A stretch of DNA of 64,000 bases from Macrotis lagotis (GCF_037893015.1 NC_133658.1:60927636-60991635), one strand, 5' to 3'; shown: positions 52,520 through 63,350, counted from the stretch's first letter. The notes: a model not told the origin generated them from the letters alone. Program-made: numbers and translations.

Positions 52520-52654
52520 AAATGTGGTTGCAATGGAAGGTTGGCCTCTGGGAGGAGGACAGTCATATACAAAGTAAACATGTATTAAGCATCTAATATA
52601 TGCTAAATACTGTGCTATGCACTAGAAGAAATACTTCTGCAATATTTCAATACT
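52520..52654 (-). mobile_element. L2 end, antisense, at 52570-52645
   Basis: CATGTATTAAGCATCTAATATATG and ACTGTGCTATGCACTAG. The first 50 bases are unassigned. Confidence 0.6.
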
Positions 52655-52815
52655 GCAATTTTTTTTCTATTTTTTGTTTTTGCAAGGCAATGGGGTTAAG
52701 TAACTTGCCCAAGGTTACACAGCTAGGTAATTATTAAGTGTCTGAGGTGGATTTGAATTCAGGTCCTCCTGACTCCAGGGCCCATGCTCTATCCACTGCG
52801 CCACCTAACTGCCCC
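52655..52815 (-). mobile_element. WSINE-like SINE, antisense
   Basis: TTTTTGCAAGGCAATGGGG, ACACAGCTAGGTAATTATT, GACTCCAGGGCCCATGC, CTATCCACTGCGCCACC. It faces the copy at 52346 tail to tail, about 150 bases away. Confidence 0.95.
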
Positions 52816-52984
52816 ACTTTTTCTTTTCTGTCTTTTTTTTTAACATGTCTTCCTTTTTTCTCCAGGCAGGAAATACAGTAGCCCCTCATGAGTCAATCCT
52901 ACTGCTGACTGGGAATGAAGCTTTGACCTTCTGTTTCCAACATGGACCAGTTAGTCCCTCCTTTAAGCAGTCACCCCCATCATA

Positions 52985-53026
<42 letters not shown>

Positions 53027-53554
53027 TACACGCACACTCAGAGGCATTGGTGCTTAATGAAGACATCTGATTGGCTTCAGCTTTCCTGAAGCTCAAAACT
53101 CCCAAGGTGAATAGGGCCACCAGTCTCATCCTTGCCCAATATTAAGAATCACAAATATGTAATGCTTCAGTGCTTTAGTACTTCAAGGATATGTAATGTC
53201 ATTGTGTGGGCCCTTTGTCTAATAATGCAGATTTCAAAACCTTCTATAAATCAGAAGATGATCTTCATGAGCTTCTATGGCTAAAAAAAATCAATCACCC
53301 TATATCCATCCCCAATGTGGTGAACCTATATGAATGTAGCTGAGCCAGTCCTTGGGTAATGGACAGATTCAGTTCATCACTAGGCTTATATTCAAAATCT
53401 TTCCAGATTGGTTGAATGGATGAAATCTCTTATTCCACCAGAATAGCCTTCAAGGTCCTGGATTGGCTTCCACATCACAATGTGGGAATCAAAGTAGGTT
53501 TTTAAGGAAGAGAGAAAGAGAGAAAGGAGGGTGAGACACAACATAGACACAGGT
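52816..53554. other. Unassigned with (CA)n at 52985-53033
   Basis: The CA run has about 20 clean units plus CGCA variants. Nothing else recognised. Confidence 0.5.
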
Positions 53555-54425
53555 GAATATAATAAAAAGTAGTTTGTGTTATGAGCAATGGAGAGATTAT
53601 GACAAGATGCACTAGGAACATTTAAGGAATGAGAGAACTGGGAGCATCAGGGAAGACTTTACAGAGAAAATGGCACCTGACCTAGTCCTTGAAAGTGGCA
53701 AAAGATTATGAGAAAAGCAGAGGTAAGGAAAAAGCAAATTTTAAGAAATGGCATGTTGAGTTCAGGGAATAGTTAGAATTCCAATTTGTCTAGAACATAT
53801 GGGGGGACAGAATTTGTACTTTACTTTTTAGGCTGTAGGGAGCAAACAAAGTTGTTTGAGCAAAGGAATGACCATTAGGTCATACCAGGAACATTTTGAC
53901 AAATATGGGAAGGATGGATTAGAAAGACTAGAGGCAAAAAACTAGATAGGAGGCTTTTACAATAGCACAGGAAAGAGGTAGTGATGGTAGAGCTTCTTCT
54001 TTCTTCTTCTTCTTCTTCTTCTTCTTCTTCTTCACCTCCTCTTCCTCCTTCTCCTCCTCCTTTGTCTCCTCCTTCTTGATCTTCTCCTTCTTTCTTCTTC
54101 TTTTTCTTCTTCCTTCTTCTTCTTTTTCTTCTTCTCCTTCTTCTTCTTCTTCCTTCTTTTTCTTCTTCTTCTCGATCTTCTTTTTTCTTCTTTTTTCTTC
54201 TTCTCCTTCTGCTTTTGCTTTTTCTTCCTTCTTTTTTTGCAGGAATGGGAAAGGTGGAGTTATGAATACTGAGAAGGGAGAAGACTCCAGACATTCTAAG
54301 GAGGTAGAATCATCAAGACTTAATAACTCTACTTGGATTTATGAATGAGGAGGTAGGAAGATGGAGACTCTGAAGGATCAAAGTTTATATGAGGCAAATG
54401 ACTATGGGGTGGTTAAAAAAATCTA
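53555..54425 (-). mobile_element. L2 LINE, antisense, split by (CTT)n
   Basis: 53555-53995: AGGGAAGACTTTACAGAG, GCAAAGGAATGACCATTAGG, AGGAGGCTTTTACAATAGC. 54239-54425: GGAGGTAGAATCATCAAGAC. These are neighbouring blocks of antisense L2. Confidence 0.7.
53996..54238 (+). repeat. (CTT)n polypyrimidine block
   Basis: About 240 bases of C/T, mostly CTT, TCC and TTC triplets, cleanest at 54000-54033. Grown inside the L2. Confidence 0.97.
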
Positions 54426-54688
54426 TAAGCAAGGGGTTATTTCGGTTCCTATGGCTCACACAATATAACCTCATTATCAAAAGATAATGCTATAGATACT
54501 CCTAAAATCATAGGATCATGGGTTTAGAGTTGGAAAAGGATCCATCTAGTTTTACTGAGGAGGAAACTGAGACTCAGTAAGGTTATTTGACTTACCTAGG
54601 GTCACAAAACTAATAATAGCATCAGAATTTGGACCCAGATCTTCTTGATTCTGTATCTAGCCTTCTAGCCACTATACCTTGCTGTTCT
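54426..54688 (-). mobile_element. CR1-MIR composite, antisense, at 54503-54688
   Basis: AAATCATAGGATCATGGG, AGTTGGAAAAGGATCC, GAGGAAACTGAGACTCAG, TACCTAGGGTCACAAAAC. 54426-54502 unassigned. Confidence 0.7.
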
Positions 54689-55154
54689 CCAAGAAAGAAC
54701 TCCCTGAGCAATTCCAGGGAGAGATTCCCCCAAAATTGCCGTTTTTGCCTATGTCCATCCCCTTTAAGAGAAAGATGAAGGTACTCATTTACGCTTCATG
54801 GTGATTTCCCCCCCTCCTCACTTTTCAGCTCCCTTTTATGTGTCAACTTCCTCAATTGTTCTGATCACAGGTGACTTAGTCTAGGAGAAACCAGTCCACA
54901 GGTATGAATCTGTCCTATTCTTAAATCCTATCAGGGAAGAAGATTCTAGATTCTAGGCATTCTAGTGCTTCAGAAAATACACACACTGCAACAAACCCTT
55001 CTTTTTCTATCCTAAAATCCTATTATTATATCAGCACATACTCTCCTCCAGTGAAAATGGTTTGTCACTGTACTCTGTATCAGTGACTCATAGATATTTG
55101 AGAGCAATGAATTATGAAGTTCTCCCCTGCATCCTCCACTGATCCAAGGCTGTC
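54689..55154. other. Unassigned sequence
   Basis: Nothing recognised. Confidence 0.4.
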
Positions 55155-55585
55155 GAGATTAAATGGGTTCACCTTCTCTCTGAAGCCTTCCTTGCCTCAT
55201 GAGACTCCATTCTGATTAATTCATTACCCTAGCTGCACTCAGCCATATCACCTGCTCCTGGTACCATATTGTCTTGACCTGTGACTTTATAATTTCCAAA
55301 GGGGTAGAGCAGAAAAAATCCTAGACTGGGAGGCAATAAAGACCTGATTCAAAGCTGTGGAACTTAGACAAGTCATCTAACCTCTGTGGTTTTCTCAATT
55401 GCAAAACCAGAAAGTTGAACTAGAATCCCAGCAGGATCTTTTCCATTGTGAAACTAATTATCCTTTGTGTGTTTTCTACTTAAACCATAAGAGTCTCAAA
55501 GATAGGGACAATATCTTTTGAGTCCCAAAACCCCCAAGGAACATGTCATAGGGACTTCAGAAATGCGTACAGAACGAATGAATGT
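55155..55585 (+). mobile_element. L2 3' UTR, sense, split by a SINE
   Basis: 55155-55297: CTCTGAAGCCTTCCTTGCC, CCTAGCTGCACTCAGCC. 55450-55585: AAACCATAAGAGTCTCAAAG, TACAGAACGAATGAATG. Confidence 0.65.
55298..55449 (+). mobile_element. Type v CORE-SINE
   Basis: AAAATCCTAGACTGGGAGGC, ACTTAGACAAGTCATCTAACC, TTGAACTAGAATCCCAGCAGG and TTTTCCATTGTGAAAC. Confidence 0.7.
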
Positions 55586-55649
55586 GATCTCTTCCTTCTA
55601 GCTGTAACTCACTTCAATGTTTCTTTTCTTTCCAAATATATTTTCCTTT

Positions 55650-55897
55650 TTAGCTGTTGCTCAGCTGTTTTCAGTCATATCTGACTCTTAGTAATTCATT
55701 TGGGGTTCTCTTGGCAGAGACACTAAAATGGTTTGCCATTTCCTTCTCCAGTTTATTTGACAGATGAGGAAATTGAGGCAAATAAAATTAAATGACTCAT
55801 TCGGAGTCACATAGTTAATAAGTGTCTGGGGTCAGATTTGAATGCAGGTCTTTCTGACTCTAGACCAGGAGCTCTATCCACAGCACCAACTAGCTGA
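55650..55897 (-). mobile_element. MAR1-type SINE, antisense, full length
   Basis: TTTTCAGTCATATCTGACTC, TTTGGGGTTCTCTTGGC, TGGTTTGCCATTTCC, CAGATGAGGAAATTGAGGC, CTCTATCCACAGCACC. Confidence 0.92.
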
Positions 55898-56164
55898 ACA
55901 TTTTTTCTTTTTTTTTAATTTAAATTTTAACTTATTTTTTCTAATTACATGCACAAGTAGTTTTCAGTATTCATCCATTTGCAAGTTTATGAGTTGCCCA
56001 TTTTTCTACCGCCCTTCCTTCCTTCCCCCCTCTGAGGCAGTGAAAATTCTAGTAAAGTTGTACATATATTATTGTTCTTGACATGGATCCATATTAGTTA
56101 TATTATAAAAGAAGAATTAGAGATAAGGGGGGGGACATCAGCATTTTGTAATCATGTAATTATA
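55898..56164. other. T-rich block, possible L1-derived
   Basis: TTTTTTCTAATTACATGCAC..AGTTTTCAGTATTCATCC..CTTCCTTCCTTCCCCCC has the order of a common marsupial L1-linked segment (CCAAATACATGCAAAGATAGTTTTCAACATTC). Assignment is tentative. Confidence 0.4.
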
Positions 56165-56475
56165 TAAAATAGAGCCCTGGACCTGAAGTGAGGACAACTC
56201 ATCTTCATGAGTTCAAATCCAGGCTCAGACACTTCCTAGTTGTGTGACCTTGGACAAGTCACTTCACCCTGCTTGCCTTAGTTTTCTCATTTGGATAACT
56301 GAGATGGATATGACAAACCATCTCAGTATCTTTACCAAGAAAATTCCAAATAAGGCAACTATTTCCCAAAGAGATAAGCACCTTGGCCAAGGTCACACAA
56401 GAAGTAAAACTAGGATTTGAATACAGATCTTTTAACTTCAAATCCAGGGTTCTTTCCACTAGAACTCATTGTTAC
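56165..56475. mobile_element. MAR1-type SINE (+) beside a CORE-SINE head (-)
   Basis: 56165-56360 sense: GAGTTCAAATCCAGGCTC, TTGTGTGACCTTGGAC, TATCTTTACCAAGAAAATTCC, tail truncated. 56361-56475 antisense: GGCCAAGGTCACACAAG, TTTGAATACAGATC, TTCTTTCCACTAGAAC. Confidence 0.8.
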
Positions 56476-56584
56476 AGAACTAGAATCCTATTTAATCATC
56501 ATGCCTGGTAGGTATTATTCCCTTTTAATTATTTTCTGTAGGACATGTGAAAAATAACCTCATGTATGCATGAGTCATGAAAGA

Positions 56585-56745
56585 CACCAAGAAAAAAGAT
56601 GAATGTAAAGAGAAAGGATATTCCAGGTTTGGGGATAGCCAATGAGAAGGCAGGAGGTTGAGAAACATATATAAGGAAAAGCAAAAAGGCCAGTGTCATT
56701 GGACATTAGAAGACTAAAAAGGTTGGAAAGGATCAAGTTGAGTCA
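56585..56745 (-). mobile_element. L2 fragment, antisense
   Basis: GGATATTCCAGGTTTGGGG, AAAAGGCCAGTGTCATTGG, GTTGGAAAGGATC. 56476-56584 and 56746-56837 are unassigned. Confidence 0.65.
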
Positions 56746-56837
56746 GCCCCCATCTATATTAGGAATCCGCCAGGGGTCTCCATTTTGAGGAGAAGCCCAG
56801 ACCAGTCAACTTTTGTCTCCCTCCTGATTCTGCTTTT

Positions 56838-57175
56838 AATTTTCCAGATTTTGACATCATGCCCCTTTGTGTACTTTAAACTTTCTTTTGTGTTCCCCCA
56901 TTAGAATGTAATGGAATTGGGGAGGCTAGGTGGTGCAGTGGATAAAGCACCAGCCCTGGAGTCAGGAGTTCCTGGGTTCAAATCTGGTCTCAGACACTTA
57001 ATAATTACCTAGCTGTGAGGCCTTGGGCAAGCCACTTAACCCCATTTGCCTTGCAAAAACCTAAAAAAAAAAAAGAATGTAATGGAACTTCTTAGAACTG
57101 GAACTATCTCTTTTTGCTTGTGTTATCCCAATACTTAGCATAGTGACTGACACATATTAAGTATCTCTTGCTTTG
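56838..57175 (+). mobile_element. L2 3' end, sense, split by a WSINE-like SINE
   Basis: TTTTGTGTTCCCCCATTAGAATG before, and GGAACTATCTCTTTTTGC..TTAGCATAGTGACTGACAC after, the SINE at 56917-57073. Confidence 0.75.
56917..57073 (+). mobile_element. WSINE-like SINE with 14-bp target duplication
   Basis: GGGAGGCTAGGTGGTGCAG, CTGGGTTCAAATCTGG, AATTACCTAGCTGTGAGGCC, CCCCATTTGCCTTGC. Flanked by AGAATGTAATGGAA at 56903-56916 and 57074-57087. Confidence 0.97.
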
Positions 57176-57532
57176 ACTTCTCACAAATTTCTATGACAAG
57201 TATAAGAATAATCTATTGTTATATAAGTAATATTGATAAAAATGAAATATAGAAGATTTTGGATTTCTGACAAAATGTGGAGCTATGGTGTTATTTTGAT
57301 CAGAAAGCATATAGCCTGGAAGACCATGCATGGCAATGTGTTGAGTATGGTCTTGCCATCTCTGATTAGGCAAGAATGTAGAGAATCTTGGGGAAGGGGA
57401 GGGGAGGGTGGACATGGACAGCACTTTAGTTAAGGATAGAGGGGAGAAGTTGAGTGCTTTGAGTTGAAAATAACGTTATAACAAGGAACCAAGGCAAAGT
57501 ACTGCCACCATGCTTATAGGGGATGGTAGTCA
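57176..57532. other. Unassigned sequence
   Basis: Nothing recognised. Confidence 0.4.
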
Positions 57533-57722
57533 GTTTTTGCTTTTTTGTCCATTCTCAAAGAGGATCATTGACATAAGGAGTGTGATGTCTCGACTTCTAA
57601 GTGAATTGGATTTAAGTGAGGCAGAGCTGTGCAAAGTCATCACCCCACTCTCTTCTCTGGAATCATTAGAGTCATTCCAATGGCAAATAGGTCAGGATGA
57701 CTAGCAGCGGCTCAGGAGGCAC
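57533..57722 (-). mobile_element. RTE-tailed SINE, 3' part, antisense
   Basis: GTCCATTCTCAAAGAGGATC, GTGTGATGTCTCGAC, GAATTGGATTTAAGTGAGG, AAAGTCATCACCCCACTC and CATTCCAATGGCAAATAGG. Confidence 0.82.
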
Positions 57723-57855
57723 TCAGTAGATAATTTATGAAGAGAAAAAAGAGTAGACTTTCATCAATAGTATTGATGGTTTGGTCAATATTGTCAAACC
57801 TTATAGCTTTAATTTTGGCTATTTTTAAAGAGTAACTCAGATTCAGATAAGCTAC

Positions 57856-58184
57856 CTACATTCAGGAAAAGTCTCATGATCATTTTCACAATACCCAGGA
57901 ATCTTCTTTGATAGAGGTCTGTGTGTGTGTCCGTTTTCCAGCACTCTAAGCCCCAAGAACTCATTCAGGGGAGCTATAGCTCTGTCTGTTTCCCCTCTGC
58001 CAGGTATCTTGGATGCTTTGGTTAATCTTGGTTCCTCTTCATTGCCTGTAAATATTGGGTGATACTGTGATGACACTAGCTGAGACTCCCTAGGAATGCC
58101 TTGCTGATGCAGCTCCTGGATCAGCCTCTGCTCCATCCTCTCAGTATGTTTTGAGAGCTCAGGCTGTAATACTTCATCATGATC
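57856..58184 (-). other. Candidate protein-coding exon or exon relic
   Basis: Minus-strand reading frame open from an AATTCAG|GATCATG acceptor-like site to a GAATGTAG|GTAGCT donor-like site, about 109 codons. The peptide is mixed in composition and hydrophilic (HDEVLQPELSKHTERMEQRL, then QELHQQGIPRESQLVSSQYH and PLNEFLGLRVLENG), unlike the repeat-derived frames. The acceptor lacks a strong pyrimidine tract. I do not recognise the protein. It could be an exon, a fragment of a processed pseudogene, or chance. Confidence 0.3.
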
Positions 58185-59029
58185 CTGAATTCCTTAAGGC
58201 TATGCCAACAGAGGACAAAGCTATGACAAGTTCTATCAGACTGGAAAGGCTTTGAACATGAAACCAGCAAATCCTGGTGCCATCTGAAGAGTAAACTAGC
58301 TAAGTTCAGAAAAGTTCATCTCTATGAAGAAAAGGTTTGCTTGAACCCTAACAATTCCTGAAGATTGCCTATGTATGAGACTTTAATATACAGTTGAACA
58401 TTTTTATGAATGAAACCAAGTCTTTTGAAGTATGGAAACAAGAGGAGGAGGAGGATAAGGTCCTCCGCTAATTAGCATATAATTGGTGCTAAGCAAATTA
58501 TCTGTTGATGATGAAGATGATGATGATGATGTCAATCCAATTAAATGAGTTTTCATTAGTAACAGCAAAGTCACCTGAACTTGATTCTCTCTAATCTGAT
58601 GTTTACTCTTTAAAAGTATTTGGCATACATAGCTATCCACAAAGCAAATAGCGATAGCATCCAATATTTGGTGGAGATGGTACAGTTGATACCTAATAAT
58701 GGATTACTAAAACAGTACAATTAATGCTATGTCAGAAAATATTTCAGACCTTTTGTTCATAAATCCTATGAAGTGACAGACATAGTAGGAGTATTCCCTA
58801 AAGAATTTGGAAATTAAAAAATGCTAAAGGAAAAGAGACTAGGTCATGCTTAGTTCATGCCAAAACAGAACCATTGTATCTCACTTTTCAGGTCTGGTCT
58901 GATGAATAAAACTATATAATTACATAATATACAATTGCATAATCTGCAATAAAGAGGGGAAATTTGTAGGTAGGGCTTTAGATGATATACACAATATACA
59001 GTTGCTTACCATGTATAGCCAGGGACAGA

Positions 59030-59065
<36 letters not shown>

Positions 59066-60281
59066 CATATATGTGTTTATGTATGTAGTAATTGGGAAGG
59101 GGAATGGGGAAGATGATCATACCAGGTTTAAATTTCTGCTACCTTTTACTATATTAGCCAGGATTATCATGATGATCTTGGCATGTATTGTTGATGACTG
59201 TTCCAATGTTACTCCTCAAGACATAGACAGGAATGGAAGCCATGCCCAGAGTTCTGCCTGTCTCATGGCACAGAAGATTTCATCCTGACTTTTTGAGACC
59301 CACCCATGTGGTTTCCCTTTTTCCATTTTTATTAATTAATGCTTTAATGTGAACTTTTTGGATTATTGGTAGCCCAACAGGGCACCATGTTGAACGACCT
59401 GAACAGAGACTATTTCCTTACAAATATAAACAGCATGAGATGAGTAATAGTATTTCCTAGGACATAAGTATTGACTGCGTTAAGAATAAAATTCTTCCAT
59501 TCAATTCTCAGCACTAAATAATAGTAAATTTCCCTGTGACCTTCCAGAAAGAATTTCTTGAGTGTATTCCTTGAGGCTAAGTATTCAAGTGCACCTCTTT
59601 TTAAGACAATCTGACTTCCACAAATCTTACTGAAGGCAACAGACAAACAGACAAAGTCCCATGGAGGGACTAGCTGCCCCTTTCAAAAACTTCTTTTTTT
59701 TCACATAGCTTGGATCTGATGAGTATTTGGTATAGGGTTAACTAGTAACAATATTATTTTTCATTTTTTTCTGAATTAGACTTCAGGTAATGGTGAGCAG
59801 TGACTCTGACTGTGAAAATGATAATAAGTCAGTTTACTGGTGAGTTCTCGTGGATATTTTGAGATCTAGATTCATAGTCTAGATAGGGAGGGGGGGGATG
59901 TTATCCAGGTCATGGAAAATAATGAGCTTTTGATGTTTCATTCTTATTAGATGGTATTATTGTTATTACTATTATTAATGCTGATATTTAGGAGGGTAGG
60001 CATGTCCATTTTGAAGCGGCAAAAGACTAGGCAAGATTGAATACAAAGGACCACGGGCAGATGTCACATCCATAATATTGAGCAAAAATCTCCAAATAGA
60101 AACAAGTAGCAGAATTCAGGGCTAAGGGAACAAATAAGATCAATGAAAATCATAAAATTTTCTGTTTCAACTTCATTTCTAAAATGAGGTTTCAGCTTGA
60201 ACCCAACAGCCAGAATAATATAACTGGGCTCTGTGTCCAAGAGACAAGTCATCCAGCCAACAATAGTCAGAATGGGGAAGC
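58185..60281. other. Largest repeat-free block, about 2.1 kb
   Basis: No dispersed family recognised apart from short microsatellites: GAT units at 58506-58531 and (GT)n at 59031-59062. Open frames are all under 90 codons. TTTTTATTAATTAATGC near 59326 and TTATTGTTATTACTATTATTAATG near 59958 are AT-rich words. Confidence 0.45.
59031..59062 (+). repeat. (GT)n microsatellite
   Basis: About 15 perfect GT units. Confidence 0.97.
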
Positions 60282-60475
60282 TGAAAGAGCTGGGTTCCAA
60301 CTATTCCACATAACTAAGTGGGATCTGGGAACTTCCCTGTGTCTTTCTAAGTCAAATGGGGCTAATAATTCATATACTTCCCTACCCTTGAGTTATTGTG
60401 AAGGAACAGGTGGGGTAATGTTTGTAAAGCCTTTTATAATTCTAAAGTCTTATACAAATGTGAGCTATAATTAAT
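60282..60475 (+). mobile_element. MIR/THER SINE, decayed
   Basis: AAAGAGCTGGGTTCCAAC, AAGTCAAATGGGGCTAATAATTC, TTGAGTTATTGTGAAGG, AATGTTTGTAAAGCC. Confidence 0.7.
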
Positions 60476-60915
60476 TTACCTTGCAGAACTACGTGGCGGT
60501 TGATTAGATAAAACAACAGGCACAATAAAATGATCTTAAAAATAGGGTGCTGAATAGTTTCACATGCATTCATCCTTTTATTGCTTCCACATTGCAAATG
60601 AGAATGTCTCCAGAGGGATGGAGCATTTCCAAGCACTTCATGTTTTCAAAATGCCCAATGATTTTCTCTGAACAAAGCCAACACAGCAGTCTTGCCATCC
60701 TCCATGGCATGTTGGGAAATCAAAGTAGAGAGCCTGGAAGTGAGTTCCTGAAACCAAATGGAAAATCAGTGGGAGAGTAGAATGAGAACCCCACCCCCAC
60801 CTCCAACTCTAAGGCATATTCTTAGTGTTGAGTGGCAGCCTTGATACTGAAGACATACTGTATTACCCAGTTTAGGAGGCTGGTTTCATTGATGGCAGGT
60901 TACTAAGAGGAAAGG
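60476..60915. other. Unassigned sequence
   Basis: Nothing recognised. Confidence 0.4.
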
Positions 60916-61320
60916 GCATTGCTCAGGAACTATCAGCCTTCTCCTCTTCTTATTCATCCTTTGCATTCTAGCTCCTGAACTCATCACCTCACTAAAACAT
61001 TCCTCTCCAAAGCCGTTTCCTAATTGCCCTTCCAGCCCCAAATGCTGATACCTTCCATCTGAGAATACATTTATATGATATTTATCTTATTTGAACTTAG
61101 TCTCTTGCCTGTCGCCTTCCCCATTAATTAGGGTGTGAGCTCCTTCCAGACAAGGTTAGTATTTTTGCCCTTCTTTGTAGATCTTGGCATCTCATAGGTA
61201 TTTAATAAATATTTACTGACTGGATATTTGGCAATTGTTGGGTTTTATAGGATGAGGGAAAGTGAGGAGTTGAGGATGATTCTGACGTTGGGAATTTGGG
61301 GGATGAGGACAAATCATGCA
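60916..61320. mobile_element. L2 end (+) followed by L2 fragment (-)
   Basis: 60916-61222 sense: CCAAAGCCGTTTCC, TAGGGTGTGAGCTCCTTCC, ATAGGTATTTAATAAATATTTAC. 61223-61320 antisense: AAAGTGAGGAGTTGAGGATG..TTCTGACGTTGGG. Confidence 0.7.
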
Positions 61321-61703
61321 AACTAATTGTGTCATAAAAATCTACTGGAATGGGATGAAAGAATTCATGTACCTTTCAAGCAAAATTAAAAGGTTGGACT
61401 AGATTTAGGCCAAAGGTTCTATGTTTCTTAACAGCTAACTTACTTCCAGACTCTGCTTATAAGTTAGAAGAATCTTGGCCCAAAGTTATATGGGAAAATG
61501 AAGATGAAATTGTACAACAGTTATCATTCTTGCTATGACCACATGCACATGTCCAGCTGGGGAGGCTATATAGAAAGAGCTGGAATTTGGAAGACAAGAA
61601 TGATCATGGTTTGCCACTAATTTTGAGCAACCTGCTTACATTCTTTAGAGTTCAGTTTTCTCATATGTAAAAAGAATGAATAGAACTAGTTGATCTCTAA
61701 GGG
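61321..61703 (+). mobile_element. Two type v SINE pieces
   Basis: 61370-61435 tail only (AAAAGGTTGGACTAGATTTAGG). 61562-61703: AAGAGCTGGAATTTGGAAGAC, TTTTCTCATATGTAAAAAG, ACTAGTTGATCTCTAAG. The gaps are unassigned. Confidence 0.6.
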
Positions 61704-61893
61704 AGGGTTTCCTTAACCTTATTTGCAACATGTATTCCTTTGGGAGTAAGATGAACTCTTCTCCAAATAATGCTTTTAAATATCTAAAGTAAAGTACAAA
61801 GGATTAAAAAGGAACCCAATTTTGTTAAAATATAGTTATCCAAATATTTTTTTAAAACCAATTCACAGATCCCAGATTATGAACCCTTGCTTA
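61704..61893 (+). mobile_element. Non-autonomous DNA transposon relic, uninterrupted copy
   Basis: Starts AGGGTTTCCTTAACCTTA, has TATTCCTTTGGGAGTAAG, AATAATGCTTTTAAATATC and AAGGATTAAAAAGGAACCC, and ends CACAGATCCCAGATTATGAACCC. The two tips are inverted relatives (GGGTTxCxTAA). Matches 30632-31080 in reverse. Confidence 0.6.
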
Positions 61894-62289
61894 AATCCTG
61901 CAGCATTAACATCTCCTTACCAACATAATGGTCTCTATGCAGTGGGTCACCCTAATTTTCAGGTTGAGCATGCAGCTTCATATAATCCCCAATGGCCATA
62001 TAAATCCAATGAGAAAGTTAAACTGAATTAAGTCCATTCTTTATGTTCTGGTCAATAATGAATTCTCAGAGAACCTTGCAGATCAAAAAGAAGAAGCAGA
62101 AAAATACAATTCCCTGGAAAATTTTTAATGGCATAATGGGTCTAGTGTTGGTCTCTGCAATGAAAAAAGGAAGGAGGGGTAGACATTGAAGAGTGTGAAG
62201 AGCCAAAAATGATTAAAGAGATTAAATACCAGTTTTAAATGGAAAACTCAAATTAATTAAAATTGCTTATCCTGAAGGAGAACAGGCTG
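61894..62289. other. Unassigned sequence
   Basis: Nothing recognised. Confidence 0.4.
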
Positions 62290-62695
62290 AAGGACTTAAT
62301 AACTGTCACTCCCTCCAGAGGCAGCCCATTCCATTTTGTGGAGAGGCCTAATGGTGAAGAAGCTTTTTCCTTATATTGATCTAGTCAGTTTTGCTGTGAT
62401 TTCCACACATCATTCCTGGTTCTTCCCTCCAGGGCCAAGCATAGCTACTAGTCCATGTGATGTCTTCAAATAGCTGGATCAGTAATCATGCTTAGGACCC
62501 TGCCACCACCAAGTCAAATTAGGGTTCTTTCCACCGATCCTCATAGGGCATGGTTTTGAGATGATTTGGAACCATTCAGGTCATCTTCCTTTGGATGTAC
62601 TCCAATTTGTCAATATTCTTTCTGAAATGTGATGTCCAGAATAATCACAAATATTCTAGCTATGGTCTGATTAAAGTAGAATATGAGTGACTATT
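62290..62695 (-). mobile_element. CR1/L3 LINE 3' region, antisense
   Basis: GAGGCAGCCCATTCCATTTTG, AGAAGCTTTTTCCTTATATTG, TTCCCTCCAGGGCCAAGC, CCGATCCTCATAGGGCATGG, TTGGATGTACTCCAATTTGTC, GTCCAGAATAATCACAAATATTC. A long, ordered L3 match. Confidence 0.88.
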
Positions 62696-62697
62696 GC

Positions 62698-63075
62698 AGT
62701 CAGTCAACAAATATTGATTAATACTTATCAAATTATATATAATATATTAATATTAAATATTCTAATAAGAGGCAAGCACTAAAGATACAAAAAGAGGCAA
62801 AAGATAAACTCTGCTCTCAAGGAGTTAATAATTTAAAGGAGGCAACGACAAGCATACAAATAACACAGAAGAGTTACATACAAGATAAATTGGAAACAAT
62901 GAAAAGAAATAAGGCACTAGAATTAAGAAAAGCTTTCCCATAGGAAGTGGAATTTTAGTGGAAACTTGAAGGAAGTAAGGGAAGTTAGGAGGCAGAGAGC
63001 ATCCTATTTGGAGCTGAGAAATGAACTGTTGTTCAAAGAATAACAAGAAGACTGGTATCATTGCACATGGTGAGT
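62698..63075 (-). mobile_element. L2 3' region, antisense
   Basis: CAACAAATATTGATTAATACT, CTGCTCTCAAGGAGTTAATAA, AAGGCACTAGAATTAAG, GGAAGTGGAATTTTAGTGG. Confidence 0.8.
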
Positions 63076-63350
63076 ACATTAGGGAAATACCAAATAAAAG
63101 GCCAAGTCAAGGCTGGGAGGGACTTTTGATGAATTAACTTAGTCAGTGAGTTAATCAGAGGCATGCAAGAGAAACAACTGCATTGATTGTCAGTGAGTTG
63201 TGGAAGAAAAATTGAACTAGGCATTCAGAAACCTGGCCTCCTGATCTGGCTCTACCATTAACTAGCTATGTGGCCTTGGGTCAGCCTCATCTGTAAAATT
63301 AGTATACGTATATATCTAAATTCCTCTTAGAATCAAGGTAGGGGTTTAGG
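63076..63350 (+). mobile_element. CORE-SINE at 63207-63350
   Basis: CATTCAGAAACCTGGCCTCC, TTAACTAGCTATGTGGCCTTGGG, CCTCATCTGTAAAATTAG. 63076-63206 unassigned. Confidence 0.65.

Noticed and set aside
53875-54294. 139-codon Glu/Arg/Lys-rich frame resembling a nuclear protein
   Set aside because: Translation of the (CTT)n block.
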